Assembly: GCF_029223525.1 (NCBI RefSeq)
Contig: NZ_JARHTQ010000033.1
Coordinates: forward strand, 1 to 64,000
Direction of reading: 5' to 3'
From: Streptantibioticus ferralitis
Lineage (GTDB): Bacteria; Actinomycetota; Actinomycetes; Streptomycetales; Streptomycetaceae
DNA length: 64,000 bases
How positions within the stretch are numbered: the first letter of the stretch is position 1; each line of letters begins with the position of its first letter. Under the pieces are notes generated by a model, which was given only the letters and a program-made list of their open reading frames with translations, ran no database searches and was not told the DNA's origin. The position numbers and the translations under genes were made by a program. This document shows positions 53,741 to 62,940 of this stretch, in pieces.

Positions 53741-55264
53741 CTACCACTGGTAGGGCTGGTAGACGTCCATGCACGCCTTGTCGTCCGAACCCCTGAGCAC
53801 ATCCGCGCTGCTCGGTACCGAACCGGCGGCGGGCACCGCGCTGGTGTAGTCCGTGCCGGACGGCCAGTCGGCGCCTATGGTCAGCGTGATCTGCCCGGCG
53901 TCGGCCGACGGCTGCACCGAACCCACCGGCAGGTGAAGGGAGTTGGCGACGGCGAGCGCCTGCGCCCTGCCCTGGTCGCCCGCGTCCGCGGGGTAGACGA
54001 TGGCGGTGGCCTGCCGCGAGGTGACGGTGTCGCTCGCCGCCGCGTCGGCGAATCCCCTGCCGGTCAGCGCCCCGGCGATATCGGTGGCGCGGCCCGGCAC
54101 CGGCTGACCGTCGTCGCCCGCCGTGCCGTTGACGACGGTGATCGGGAGCCGGGCCGGGGAGGCCGTGCCGGAAGGCGCGGGGGAGGCCGTGCCGGAAGGG
54201 GTCGGCCGCGGTGTGGGGGAGGCGCCGGGGCCGTTCCCGCTCGCGTCGAACGGGACGTCGTCGCGCAGCATCGCCCAGACCTTCGGCGCGTCCTTCGGAT
54301 CGGGCAGCAGATGGTTGTCGTCCTGCGGATCGGCGATGTTCGGCATCGTGGTCATCGTGACCCGGTCGGGCGGTACCGACTGCAGCTGGGTCGCCAGGTC
54401 GTACAGCTTGGCGACCGAGCCGATCTCCTCGGACACCTGCAGCGACTGTGTGGCCGACTCGGCCAGGCCCATCAGTTGCGCGGGGTCACCGAAGACGCCG
54501 CGTGACCGCAACTCCCGCACCATGGAGGCGAGATACAGGTGCTGCGCCTGCGCGCGGCCGAGGTCGCTGCCGAACGAGTCGCGGGTGCGCAGCCATTGCA
54601 GCGCCTGCTCGCCCTTGACGGTGTGGGTGCCGGCGGTGAGCTTCAGACCGGAGCCGCCGCGCGGTAGGCCGGGGGTCGGCCGGTCCCAGACGTTCTGCTT
54701 CACACAGACGTCGACGCCGCCTATCGCGTCGGCCATGCGCACCACACCGGCGAAGTCGACCATCATCCAGTGGTCGATGTAGACACCGGTGAGGTTCTGC
54801 AGCGTGGCCAGGGTGCAGCCGGGACCGCCGCGCGCCAGTGACTCGTTGACGATGTCGTTGGTGGCCGGGTACTTCCGGCCGGTTTTCGGATCGGTGCACT
54901 CCGGGATGTCCGCGCGGGTGTCGCGCGGAACGCTGACGATCGCGGCGTGCCGCCGGTCGGCGGACAGGTGCAGCAGCATCTCCACATCGGCGAGCCCCGG
55001 CCGCCCCGCGTCGTCGTGCGCGCCGCCGAGCGCGACGTCGTCCGCGGAGTTCCGGCTGTCGGAGCCGATCAGCAGGATGGTCACCGGGGTGCGGCCCGCC
55101 GCGTCCGGCGTGACCTGGTGCACGGTGGTACGGCCGCTGCTGCGCTGGCCCTTGCGCAGGTTGTGGTTGAGGTGCTGGTAGTACATCCAGGCCGCCGTCG
55201 CGGCGACGACGACCACCACTGAGGTGGTCATCGCGAACCACTTGAGTGCGCGCTTGCGTTTCAC
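53741..55264 (-). CDS. LCP family protein 3 with LytR_C domain
   Basis: 507-residue LCP transferase. ATG 55264: MKRKRALKWFAMTTSVVVVVAATAA (helix). LCP domain: ILLIGSDSRN (Asp-x-Arg), IVSVPRDTRADIPEC, YIDHWMMVDFAGVVRMADAIGGV, ALQWLRTRDSFGSDLGRAQAQHLYL. A Pro/Ser/Thr-rich linker (about 350-375) leads to a LytR_C domain (LPITVVNGTAGDDGQ...IVYPADAGDQG). It is read with LCP 4 and 5 in the same direction, 76 bases apart, forming a three-gene LCP operon. Confidence 0.93.
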   Translation of the reverse strand: MKRKRALKWFAMTTSVVVVVAATAAWMYYQHLNHNLRKGQRSSGRTTVHQVTPDAAGRTPVTILLIGSDSRNSADDVALGGAHDDAGRPGLADVEMLLHLSADRRHAAIVSVPRDTRADIPECTDPKTGRKYPATNDIVNESLARGGPGCTLATLQNLTGVYIDHWMMVDFAGVVRMADAIGGVDVCVKQNVWDRPTPGLPRGGSGLKLTAGTHTVKGEQALQWLRTRDSFGSDLGRAQAQHLYLASMVRELRSRGVFGDPAQLMGLAESATQSLQVSEEIGSVAKLYDLATQLQSVPPDRVTMTTMPNIADPQDDNHLLPDPKDAPKVWAMLRDDVPFDASGNGPGASPTPRPTPSGTASPAPSGTASPARLPITVVNGTAGDDGQPVPGRATDIAGALTGRGFADAAASDTVTSRQATAIVYPADAGDQGRAQALAVANSLHLPVGSVQPSADAGQITLTIGADWPSGTDYTSAVPAAGSVPSSADVLRGSDDKACMDVYQPYQW

Positions 55265-55340
55265 GAACGCTAGACCGACGGCGCGGGCGGGTGGTTGTGC
55301 TGTTCGGCGTCGCTCACGTCGACCAGGTCGATCCGTGGCC

Positions 55341-57014
55341 CTACTTGGCGCAGACGTCCTGGTCGGCCTGGACGTGCTGGACGTCCGAGGGGGCCTGGGT
55401 CGGTGCGGTCAGCGGCCGGCCGGGGGTGCTGAAGTCCTTGCCGAGGGTGAGCGTCATGGGGGCGCGCGGCGCGGCGTCCTTGGTGCCCTGTTTGAGCGCG
55501 GCGGCGGACAGGCCCATCATCGCGGCGAGTTGGCGTGCCTGGTCGGCCTGGTTCGGGGCGTAGCCGAGGGTGGTCTTGTCGACGGTGCCGGGCGCGTTGC
55601 CGCCGTTGCTGGACCGGGTGACGCCTTCGGTGTTCTGCAGCCAGTCGAGGGTCGCCTGGGCGGCGCCGAACACCCCGCTGCCGTTCAGGACGTTCACCCG
55701 TACGTCGACCGGGGCGGCCTTCGGGCCCTGCAGCGGGTCGGCGGCGTGCGTCGCGGACGACTTGGGCTTGACCGTCGTCAGCGAGTTGTCCGCCTGCACC
55801 ATCTGGAACAGGTCCTTGGCGGACGGGTTGTTGAGCACGACGCTGGTGTGCACCTTCTCCGCGGGATTGTCCAGTACGGGCACGGTCGCGAAGGTGATGT
55901 TCTTGGGCGGCACCGAACTCAGGTCCTGGGCGAGGTCGCTGAGCTTCTTCACCGAACCGATCCCGGTGTCGACGGTGAGTGCCTTCGTCGCCACGTCCGC
56001 CAGCTTCCACAGTTTCTGCGGATCGGTGAGCGTGCCGCCGGACTTCATCTTCCGGATCAGCGAACTCAGGAACTGCTGCTGGAGTTTGATGCGGTCGAGG
56101 TCGCCGCCGAAGCCCACCGAGTGGCGGGTGCGGACGAACGCCAGCGCCTGCTCGCCCTCGACGGTGTGGTGCCCCCTGCTGAGTTTGAGACCGGACCCGC
56201 CCTTGTCGTCGACGTCCTTGCCCAGGCACACGTCGACTCCGCCGACCGCCGTCGAGAGGTCCTTGACCGCGTTGAAGTTGGCCATCATGAAGTGGTCGAT
56301 CTTCAAGCCGGTCAGCGCCTCCGCGGTGCGCATGGTGCAGCCGGGGTCCCGGCCCTCCTGGCCGAGGCTGGTGTTGAAGCGCACCTTGTGCTCGCCGGGG
56401 ACGACCTTGGCCGAACCGTCCGGCTGCCTGGTCGGGCAGTCCGGGATGTCGGTGATCAGGTCGCGCGGGATGCTCAACGCGGTGGCGTTGCTGCGGTCCT
56501 TGGCGACATGGAACAGGATCGTCGTGTCGGCATGGCCGACGCTGCCCTCGTCCCCGTACTCGCGGCCGAGCCCCACCCGGCTGTCTGTGCCGATCACCAG
56601 GATGTTCATCGGGCCGTCGGTGGTGGCGTTCTTGTTGCCCGCGTCGCCGACGTCGACGGTGTTGATGTTGTTGTTGAAGTGCTGGTAGACGAGGTAGCCG
56701 CCGATGCTGACCGCGACGAGCACGAATCCGACGCCGCCCGCGGTCCACACCAGGGCCCTGCGCTTCTTCGACGGCTTGGGCTTCGGCTTGCGGCGGCTGG
56801 CGGCCTTGCGTACGGAGCGTGCGCCGCTTGCCGCGGGCGCGCTGTGCGCGGCGGCGGCAGCGGCAGTGTCCTGAACGAGGGGTTCATCGTTTGGCGTTGT
56901 GACGGCGCCGTCCGGTTGCTCGGATGTGTCCGGCCGCAGTCGGTACGTTCCGGTCTTCGGGTCGAGCACCCACCGGTCGGCGGGGTCGGTCTGCCTACGG
57001 CCTTGCGCGTCCAC
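55341..57014 (-). CDS. LCP family protein 4 with LytR_C domain
   Basis: 557-residue LCP transferase. GTG 57014 with GGAGGG upstream opens MDAQGRRQTDPADRWVLDPKTG, typical of streptomycete LCP proteins; a TTG at 57062 is less likely. A cytoplasmic segment of about 80 residues ends in a Lys-rich stretch (RRKPKPKPSKKRRALVW) and a helix. LCP domain: ILVIGTDSRVG, ALSIPRDLITDIPDC, KIDHFMMANFNAVKDLSTAVGGV and ALAFVRTRHSVGFGGDLDRIKLQQQFL. The C-terminal LytR_C begins VDVRVNVLNGSGVFGAAQ. It is cotranscribed with LCP 3 and 5. Confidence 0.92.
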   Translation of the reverse strand: MDAQGRRQTDPADRWVLDPKTGTYRLRPDTSEQPDGAVTTPNDEPLVQDTAAAAAAHSAPAASGARSVRKAASRRKPKPKPSKKRRALVWTAGGVGFVLVAVSIGGYLVYQHFNNNINTVDVGDAGNKNATTDGPMNILVIGTDSRVGLGREYGDEGSVGHADTTILFHVAKDRSNATALSIPRDLITDIPDCPTRQPDGSAKVVPGEHKVRFNTSLGQEGRDPGCTMRTAEALTGLKIDHFMMANFNAVKDLSTAVGGVDVCLGKDVDDKGGSGLKLSRGHHTVEGEQALAFVRTRHSVGFGGDLDRIKLQQQFLSSLIRKMKSGGTLTDPQKLWKLADVATKALTVDTGIGSVKKLSDLAQDLSSVPPKNITFATVPVLDNPAEKVHTSVVLNNPSAKDLFQMVQADNSLTTVKPKSSATHAADPLQGPKAAPVDVRVNVLNGSGVFGAAQATLDWLQNTEGVTRSSNGGNAPGTVDKTTLGYAPNQADQARQLAAMMGLSAAALKQGTKDAAPRAPMTLTLGKDFSTPGRPLTAPTQAPSDVQHVQADQDVCAK

Positions 57015-57112
57015 GGTCGCCGAGCCCTCCGTCGCTGCGAGACGTCCACACTTAGCCGCCAAGTTCAGCGTCTGAACGGGTCTCGTGACAAATCAGCGAT
57101 CGGATTGTTGTC

Positions 57113-58390
57113 CTATTGGGGCTTTTGGTCGCAGACATCATGGGCCGCGGTGGTACCAGGGTAGGTGGGCATGGTGCTGGGCGGGGTGGGAGTGGGGGAG
57201 CTGCCCGCCTTGCCGTCGGGTGCGTTCGGGCCGCCGGGCGAGCCGGGCGAGCCCGGGTTGTTCCTTGTCTGACCCTGCGGCGGCTGGTCCGCGGCGGTGG
57301 TCGGCGCGGGCGGTTGGACCGCCACCGGCTGGTCCGCGCGGAGCGCCGCGAACAGCTGATCGGCCTGTGGGTGCACCAGTTGGTCCCGGTTGAAGTCGTC
57401 CGCGTACGGCTCGCGCGGCACGGTGAGGAAGTGGATCTGGTCGGTCGGCGTCTTCTGCAGACCGCGGATCAGGTCGTACAGCCTGGTCATCGAGTTCAGG
57501 CCCGGGTCGGCGGTGAGGGAGGAGGTCGCGGCGTCCAGCACCGGATACAGCTTCGTCGGGTTGAACAGCACGCCGTTGCTCTGCATCTTGCGCACCAGAG
57601 AGGCGAGGAAGGCCTGCTGGCGGTCCATCCGCTCGGTGTCGCTGCCGTCACCGAAGGCGTGCCGGGCCCGTACGTACCCCAATGCCTGCTCGCCGTGCAG
57701 CATTTGACGGCCCGGGGGGAGGTCCAGCTTGGCGTCGGTGTCATGGACCTGGTACGGGACGCAGACCTCGACGCCGTTGACCGCGTCCACCATCTTCTTG
57801 AAGCCGGTGAAGTCCACCGCGACGTGGTGGTCGACGCGGATGCCGGTCAGCTGCTCCACCGTACGGATCGCGCAGGCCGCACCGCCCCATGCGAAGGACC
57901 AGTTGAACTGGGCGAACTGGGCGGTCGTCTGGCTGCCGTCGGGCTTGCGGCAGCTCGGTACGTGCACCATCAGGTCCCGTGGGATGCTCACCGCGGTCGC
58001 GCTGCCGCGCCCGGCCGCCAGATGCAGCAGGATGACGGTGTCGGAGCGGGCGGTGCCGCTGTCCGCGCCGTACCGGTCGTTGTCGCCGCTACGGCTGTCG
58101 GTGCCGATGATCAGCACGTTCTGGGTGCCGTTCGCGCCGGGCGGCGGGCGCTCCGCCATGTGGCGGCGCAGCTCGGCCTCCGCGCCGGTGTCGGTGCGGA
58201 TGTTGTCCTCGAGGTGCTCGTAGAGCAGCCAGATGACCCCGGCGCCGACCACGAGCATCAGCGCCGAGCCCAGCGCGACCAGGCGCAGCCAGCGCTGACG
58301 ACGAGGGGACCGCCTCCAGGGACCGCTCCGGGGGTCCGCCGGCGCTTTTCGGCGCGCGCCACCGGCGGGCGGTCCTTCCCTGTCGGACAC
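57113..58390 (-). CDS. LCP family protein 5
   Basis: 425-residue LCP protein, GTG 58390 (TTG 58402 is possible). A basic cytoplasmic segment is followed by a helix (VALGSALMLVVGAGVIWLLYE). LCP domain: VLIIGTDSRSGDN, AVSIPRDLMVHVPSC, RVDHHVAVDFTGFKKMVDAVNGV and ALGYVRARHAFGDGSDTERMDRQQAFL. The C-terminal 70 residues are Pro/Gly/Thr-rich and lack a LytR_C domain. It is the first gene of the three-gene LCP transcription unit that continues through LCP 4 and 3. Confidence 0.92.
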   Translation of the reverse strand: MSDREGPPAGGARRKAPADPRSGPWRRSPRRQRWLRLVALGSALMLVVGAGVIWLLYEHLEDNIRTDTGAEAELRRHMAERPPPGANGTQNVLIIGTDSRSGDNDRYGADSGTARSDTVILLHLAAGRGSATAVSIPRDLMVHVPSCRKPDGSQTTAQFAQFNWSFAWGGAACAIRTVEQLTGIRVDHHVAVDFTGFKKMVDAVNGVEVCVPYQVHDTDAKLDLPPGRQMLHGEQALGYVRARHAFGDGSDTERMDRQQAFLASLVRKMQSNGVLFNPTKLYPVLDAATSSLTADPGLNSMTRLYDLIRGLQKTPTDQIHFLTVPREPYADDFNRDQLVHPQADQLFAALRADQPVAVQPPAPTTAADQPPQGQTRNNPGSPGSPGGPNAPDGKAGSSPTPTPPSTMPTYPGTTAAHDVCDQKPQ

Positions 58391-58495
58391 GGCGGCCCCC
58401 AACGCTAGGCGGTGTGGATCCGTCGATCGTCGCGCGGTTCGCCCGGTGCGGCCCGCGGGTGCGGGCCGAACGGGTGACTTTCCGGCGGTAACGCG

Positions 58496-59251
58496 TCAGA
58501 TGGCCGAGTGCGTGATGCGCTCGGCCTCCCGGCGGCGCTCCAGGGCCTGCGGGTCGAGCCGGTCCAGATGGCGGCAGAGCACCACCGACCCGCCCGCCGC
58601 CAGCGGCGCCAGCAGCCCGCCGGCCAGGCCCGCCCAGTCGTCGTAGGCGGCCGCGGACAGCAGCCTGGAGCCGGGCGTCAGCCCCAGTTCCCCGGCGCTG
58701 CTCCGGGCCCGCTCGACAACCTGCGCTCCGGTCAGTTCGACGCCGTCGGGCAGCGCGAGCGCCGGGGCGTCCGGGTCGACGGGTGCGTACGGGGTGAACC
58801 GGTCGCCCTGGCTGGGCACCTCGACGGCGTAGTCGAGGAAGCCCTCCGGCGTCCGCGGGAAGCGCGCGCCCAGCGGCCGTAGCGCCAGCGCCACCCGTTC
58901 GCCACGGCAGCCGCGGGCCGCCTCCAGGCCGTCCGGGCCGCTCACCACCAGATCGGCGGCGGCCGGATCACCGCCCGGCGCCGCGACGACCCCGGTGGAG
59001 AAGCACGCCAGCAGCCAGGCGGCGGTCTGCCAGTGCGCGGGCAGCAGCAGTGCGACCCGGTCGCCCGGCTGGGCCGCCAGGTCGTCCTGGAGCAGGTTCG
59101 CGGTCTTGGCCACCCAGTTCGCGAAGGTGGCGACCGACAGCTCCACGCGCTCGCCGGTGGCGTCGTCGTAGAAGGTCACCAGCGGACGGGCGGGGTCCGC
59201 GGCGAGGGCGGAGCGCAGGAGGTCGGCTGGGGTGCGGGCGGTCTCGTTCAC
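58496..59251 (-). CDS. TIGR03089 family protein (short ANL-like)
   Basis: 251-residue actinobacterial protein. ATG 59251: MNETARTPADLLRSALAADPARP. It resembles only the N-terminal part of AMP-binding enzymes (FANWVAKTANLLQDDLAAQPGDRVALLLPAHWQTAAWLLACFSTGVVAAP) and lacks the P-loop, hinge and C-terminal lysine of active acyl-AMP ligases. This matches TIGR03089, a family of unknown function that is usually close to LCP genes. It lies upstream of the LCP operon on the same strand, 106 bases away. Confidence 0.9.
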   Translation of the reverse strand: MNETARTPADLLRSALAADPARPLVTFYDDATGERVELSVATFANWVAKTANLLQDDLAAQPGDRVALLLPAHWQTAAWLLACFSTGVVAAPGGDPAAADLVVSGPDGLEAARGCRGERVALALRPLGARFPRTPEGFLDYAVEVPSQGDRFTPYAPVDPDAPALALPDGVELTGAQVVERARSSAGELGLTPGSRLLSAAAYDDWAGLAGGLLAPLAAGGSVVLCRHLDRLDPQALERRREAERITHSAI

Positions 59252-59350
59252 GCGGTCAGCGTACGTGGGTGGCGGACCGGGACCGGGGTCCGGAGGGCTT
59301 GGACGGCTGGTCGGGCGCCGTCTGACGGCCGGTCGGGCTGACGGTACGAC

Positions 59351-59382
59351 ACATAACGAGTCGCCATATTTGTCTGTTATGT
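59351..59382 (+). promoter_or_regulatory. Inverted repeat upstream of the amidase
   Basis: ACATAAC (59351-59357) and GTTATGT (59376-59382) around 18 bases, AT-rich, ending 13 bases before the start at 59396. Consistent with a promoter-linked operator. Confidence 0.5.
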
Positions 59383-59395
59383 CACTATTTGAAGT

Positions 59396-60604
59396 ATGCG
59401 TGCATTCCTTGCTTCCGCGATCGGTGCTGCCTGTGCGTGCACGGCCGCGCTCCTCGTCCCCGCCGCCGCGCCAAGCGCGGCCGCCGCTCCCGTCCTGGGC
59501 AAGGCCGCCGTCGTCAGCAAGGCGCTCGGCGGCAATCGGACCCTGCCACTCACCCGGCTTCCGGCCGAACGGGGCATCGCCCCGGGCTCGAAGGGCCTGG
59601 CCGCGCAGGGTGTCAAGCCGTTCTCGATGCTCGGCATCACCTGGAACAACGCCGCCGTCGGGCTCGACGCCACCGTCCAGGTGCGCAGCCGGTCCATGCG
59701 GACCGGTGTGTGGTCGCCCTGGCGGGATGTGGAGGCCGAGAACGACGACGTACCCGACCTCGACTCACCCGACCGCAGCACCGGCCGCGCCCGCGGCGGT
59801 ACCGCCCCGCTGTGGGTCGGCGACTCCAACGGCATCCAGGTCCGTGTCGTGCCGCGTCCCACCGGCCGCAGCGGACGCAGTACCGAACTGCCCGACGGGC
59901 TGCGCCTCGACATGGTCGACCCGGGCGCCGCGGACTCGGAGGCCGCCGAGGCCGCCGAGTCCGACACCCTCGCCGCCGATCCCTCGGACGACGACGAGCC
60001 CGCCGCGCCACGGCCGCGGATCATCCACCGCACGGGCTGGCACGCCAACGAGCACCTGCGCTCCGGTGGCTACATCTACACCCACACCGTCCGGGCGATC
60101 TTCGTCCACCACTCCGCCACCGGCAACGACTACCGGTGCTCCGACGCACCCCGGATCATCCGCGGTATCTACCGCTACCACGTCAGAAGCCGGGGCTGGC
60201 GGGACATCGGCTACAACTTCCTGGTCGACAAGTGCGGCACCATCTACGAGGGCCGTGCCGGTGGCGTGGCCCGAGCGGTGATGGGCGCCCACACCCTCGG
60301 CTTCAACAAGAACAGCGCGGGCGTCGCCGTCATCGGAACCTTCAACCGGCACCGCCCCAGCGCCGCCGCGCTACGCGGCCTGGAACAGCTCTCCGCATGG
60401 AAGCTGGGCCTGTACGGGCGCAACCCCAAGGGGCACACCCGGCTGCGCTCCGCCGGCAGCAACCGGTACCGACGGGGCGTCAGGGCGCGGTTCGACGTCA
60501 TCTCCGGCCACCGGGACGGGTTCACCACGGACTGCCCGGGCGCCAAGCTCTACGAACGGCTCGGGCTGGTACGGCAGGGGGCGGCGCGCATGCAGGGCCG
60601 TTAG
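59396..60604 (+). CDS. Peptidoglycan-recognition N-acetylmuramoyl-L-alanine amidase
   Basis: 402-residue secreted amidase. ATG 59396 begins a Sec signal peptide (ASAIGAACACTAALLVPAAAPSAAA). A central beta-rich region (about 65-170) precedes the PGRP/amidase_2 domain from about 200: TVRAIFVHHSATGN (first Zn His), GWRDIGYNFLVDKCGTIYEGR, GAHTLGFNKNSAGVAVIG and ISGHRDGFTTDCPG (second His and Cys). The zinc triad looks intact, so it should cleave the muramoyl-alanine bond. It acts outside the cell and fits the envelope cluster. Confidence 0.93.
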   Translation: MRAFLASAIGAACACTAALLVPAAAPSAAAAPVLGKAAVVSKALGGNRTLPLTRLPAERGIAPGSKGLAAQGVKPFSMLGITWNNAAVGLDATVQVRSRSMRTGVWSPWRDVEAENDDVPDLDSPDRSTGRARGGTAPLWVGDSNGIQVRVVPRPTGRSGRSTELPDGLRLDMVDPGAADSEAAEAAESDTLAADPSDDDEPAAPRPRIIHRTGWHANEHLRSGGYIYTHTVRAIFVHHSATGNDYRCSDAPRIIRGIYRYHVRSRGWRDIGYNFLVDKCGTIYEGRAGGVARAVMGAHTLGFNKNSAGVAVIGTFNRHRPSAAALRGLEQLSAWKLGLYGRNPKGHTRLRSAGSNRYRRGVRARFDVISGHRDGFTTDCPGAKLYERLGLVRQGAARMQGR

Positions 60605-60650
60605 ACCGGGAAGTCCACCCCCTGGCCGCGCGCGGCCCGGCGGGTTCCGA

Positions 60651-60673
60651 GGGGGCCCCGGAGCGGGGCCCCC
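60651..60673. terminator. GC-rich hairpin terminator
   Basis: GGGGGCCCCG (60651-60660) and CGGGGCCCCC (60664-60673) around GAG, 47 bases after the amidase stop. Confidence 0.8.
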
Positions 60674-60681
60674 GAGCGGGC

Positions 60682-60687
60682 TACCCT
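60682..60687 (+). promoter_or_regulatory. -10 element of a leaderless promoter
   Basis: TACCCT lies seven bases before ATG 60695, the distance expected for transcription starting at the start codon; the same hexamer precedes purK. A clear -35 is masked by the upstream hairpin. Confidence 0.45.
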
Positions 60688-60694
60688 CAGGGTG

Positions 60695-61621
60695 ATGCAC
60701 CAGCCAGTCCACACACAGCAGGCGAGTCGGCGGTGGGTGCCTGAGGGGACGCTCGACCTCGGGCTCACCCTCGGGCCGCTCGGCCGGGGGCCCGGCGACC
60801 CCGCTTTCCGCATGCTGGGTGACGGGTCGGTGTGGCGTGCCTCCCGGACGCCCGTCGGGCCGGGCACGGTGCGGATCGCGATGCGCGCGGGCGAGGTCGA
60901 GGCGGACGCCTGGGGCCCCGGCGGCGAGTGGCTGCTCGATCGGCTGCCGGAGATGCTCGGCGCACAGGACGACCCGGCCGAGTTCACCCCTCGGCATCGG
61001 CTGGTCCACGAGGTGAACCGACGCACCCCGGGGCTGCGACTCGGCCGCACCGGACTGGTACTCGAATCGCTCATCCCGTCGATCCTGGAGCAGCGGGTCA
61101 CCTCCGACGAGGCGTACCGCGCCTGGCGGCTGCTGCTCCAACGCCATGGCGAACCGGCGCCCGGCCCCGTGCCCGGCCTCCGCGTCATGCCGGATGCGCG
61201 AACCTGGGCGCTGATCCCGTCCTGGGAATGGCACCGCGCGGGCGTCGACGCCAAGCGCTCATCGGCGATCCTGCGCGCGGTCCGGGCGGCCCACCGCATG
61301 GAGGAGGCGGCGCTGATGCCTCCGGTCCAGGCCGCGGCGCGCCTGCAGGCGATCCCCGGCATCGGAGGGTGGACCGCGGCGGAGACCCTGCAGCGAACGC
61401 ACGGCGCCCCGGACGCGATCACCGTCGGCGATCTCCATCTGCCGAACGTCATCGGCTACGCCCTGACCGGTGCGCACCGCACCGACGACGACACGATGCT
61501 CGAACTCCTGGCCCCCTACTCGGGCCAACGCCACCGCGCCGCACGCCTGATCCTGCTGGCAGGCCACCGCCCACCGCGCCGCGCCCCCCGGTTCTCCCCG
61601 AACGACATCCGGGTGATCTGA
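60695..61621 (+). CDS. AlkA-like DNA-3-methyladenine glycosylase (HhH-GPD)
   Basis: 308-residue HhH-GPD protein from ATG 60695 (GTG 60692 also in frame). The helix-hairpin-helix is in LQAIPGIGGWTAAET, followed by the catalytic Asp in DAITVGDLHL. The N-terminal domain (LDLGLTLGPLGRGPGDPAFRM) is the AlkA_N-like fold. It removes alkylated bases in base-excision repair. No ada partner is nearby. Confidence 0.9.
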   Translation: MHQPVHTQQASRRWVPEGTLDLGLTLGPLGRGPGDPAFRMLGDGSVWRASRTPVGPGTVRIAMRAGEVEADAWGPGGEWLLDRLPEMLGAQDDPAEFTPRHRLVHEVNRRTPGLRLGRTGLVLESLIPSILEQRVTSDEAYRAWRLLLQRHGEPAPGPVPGLRVMPDARTWALIPSWEWHRAGVDAKRSSAILRAVRAAHRMEEAALMPPVQAAARLQAIPGIGGWTAAETLQRTHGAPDAITVGDLHLPNVIGYALTGAHRTDDDTMLELLAPYSGQRHRAARLILLAGHRPPRRAPRFSPNDIRVI

Positions 61622-61635
61622 CGGCTCTCCGGCCG

Positions 61636-62940
61636 CTACCGCACGGTGATGAACGCCTCGGGCTCCCGCGCCCCGCGCGCGGCGGGCGCCTGCGCCGGAC
61701 GCCCGACCGCGACGGCGCCCATGGGCTCCCACTCGGCCGGCAGGCCGAGCACGTCCCGCACCACGTCCCGGCAGAACATCGTCGACGACACCCACGCCGA
61801 ACCGAGCTGCTCTCCGGCCAGCGCCACCAGGAAGTTCTGCACGGCGGCCCCCGCCGCGACCACGAACATCTCCCGCTCGGCGGCGGCCCGCCGCTCGTCG
61901 GGGTAGGCGTGCGAACCGTCCATCGCCAGACACGGAACCACCAGGTACGGAGCCCGCCGCAGCACATCCCCGCGGCGCACCCGGCGCGCGATGCTCTCCG
62001 GCGAGAAGCCGTCCCGCTCAAGGTCCACGACCCAGGCGTCCCGCATCGCGTCGAGCAGACGGGCCCTGGCCTCGGGCGACTCCAGCAGCACGAACCGCCA
62101 CGGAGTGGTGTGGTGCGGCGCCGGTGCGGTGACCGCCGCCGCGACGGCCCGCCGCACGGCGCCGCCGTCGACCGGCTCGTCGGTGAACTCCCGTACCGTA
62201 CGCCGCAGCGTCACCGCCTGCCGCACGGCTTCGGAGGTGCCGAGGCGGAACATGTCATCGGCCGCGCTGCGCGCCAACGCCCGTGCGCCCGGCCCGTCGT
62301 CGCCGTCCGCCAGCACTTGCGCCAGGCCCCGTACGACCGCGACCGGCACCCCGGAGGCCTTGCCCTTGACCAGGTCGCCGGCCGCCGCGAGTTCGTCGGC
62401 GGTCGCCACTATGGTCGCGTTCAGCTCGTTGCCGTGCGCGTCCGTGCCGCCGCGCAGATCGTCCAGTACCCGCAGTCCGGCGGCCCCGATGGCGACATCG
62501 GTCAGGCCGTTGCGCCACGGCCGTCCGAAGGTGTCGGTGAGCAGGACGGCGACGTTGACGCCGAGCAGTTCCCGCAGCCCGGCGCGGATCCGCCGGGCGG
62601 ACGCATCCGGGTCCTCGGGCAGCAACAGCACCGTTCCGGCCGGGGTGTTGGACGCGTCGACCCCGGCCGCCGCCATCACCAGGCCCTGCCGGTTCTCGAC
62701 GATCCGCAGCGGACCGCGCCGGGCCACCAGCCGTACCGTCTCGGCGTCGATGGCTGACTCGCGGTCGTCGGCGGTGACGATCCGGCCCTCGGCCTTGCTG
62801 GCGATCTTCGAGGTGACCAGCAGGATGTCACCGTCCCGAAGGTCCGGGCTCGCGGCAGCGATCAGCTTGGCGAGGTCGTCGCCCGGCCGCACCTCGGGGA
62901 TCCCGGGCACCGCCCGAACGTCGTAGGACGCCGCGATCAT
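61636..62940 (-). CDS. fbiB: Coenzyme F420-0:L-glutamate ligase/nitroreductase fusion
   Basis: 434-residue bifunctional FbiB. N-terminal gamma-glutamyl ligase domain (about 1-245; [48 protein letters not shown]) adds glutamates to F420-0. The C-terminal nitroreductase-type FMN domain (about 250-434; [39 protein letters not shown]) reduces the dehydro intermediate. ATG 62940 overlaps fbiA by four bases. Confidence 0.95.
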   Translation of the reverse strand: MIAASYDVRAVPGIPEVRPGDDLAKLIAAASPDLRDGDILLVTSKIASKAEGRIVTADDRESAIDAETVRLVARRGPLRIVENRQGLVMAAAGVDASNTPAGTVLLLPEDPDASARRIRAGLRELLGVNVAVLLTDTFGRPWRNGLTDVAIGAAGLRVLDDLRGGTDAHGNELNATIVATADELAAAGDLVKGKASGVPVAVVRGLAQVLADGDDGPGARALARSAADDMFRLGTSEAVRQAVTLRRTVREFTDEPVDGGAVRRAVAAAVTAPAPHHTTPWRFVLLESPEARARLLDAMRDAWVVDLERDGFSPESIARRVRRGDVLRRAPYLVVPCLAMDGSHAYPDERRAAAEREMFVVAAGAAVQNFLVALAGEQLGSAWVSSTMFCRDVVRDVLGLPAEWEPMGAVAVGRPAQAPAARGAREPEAFITVR

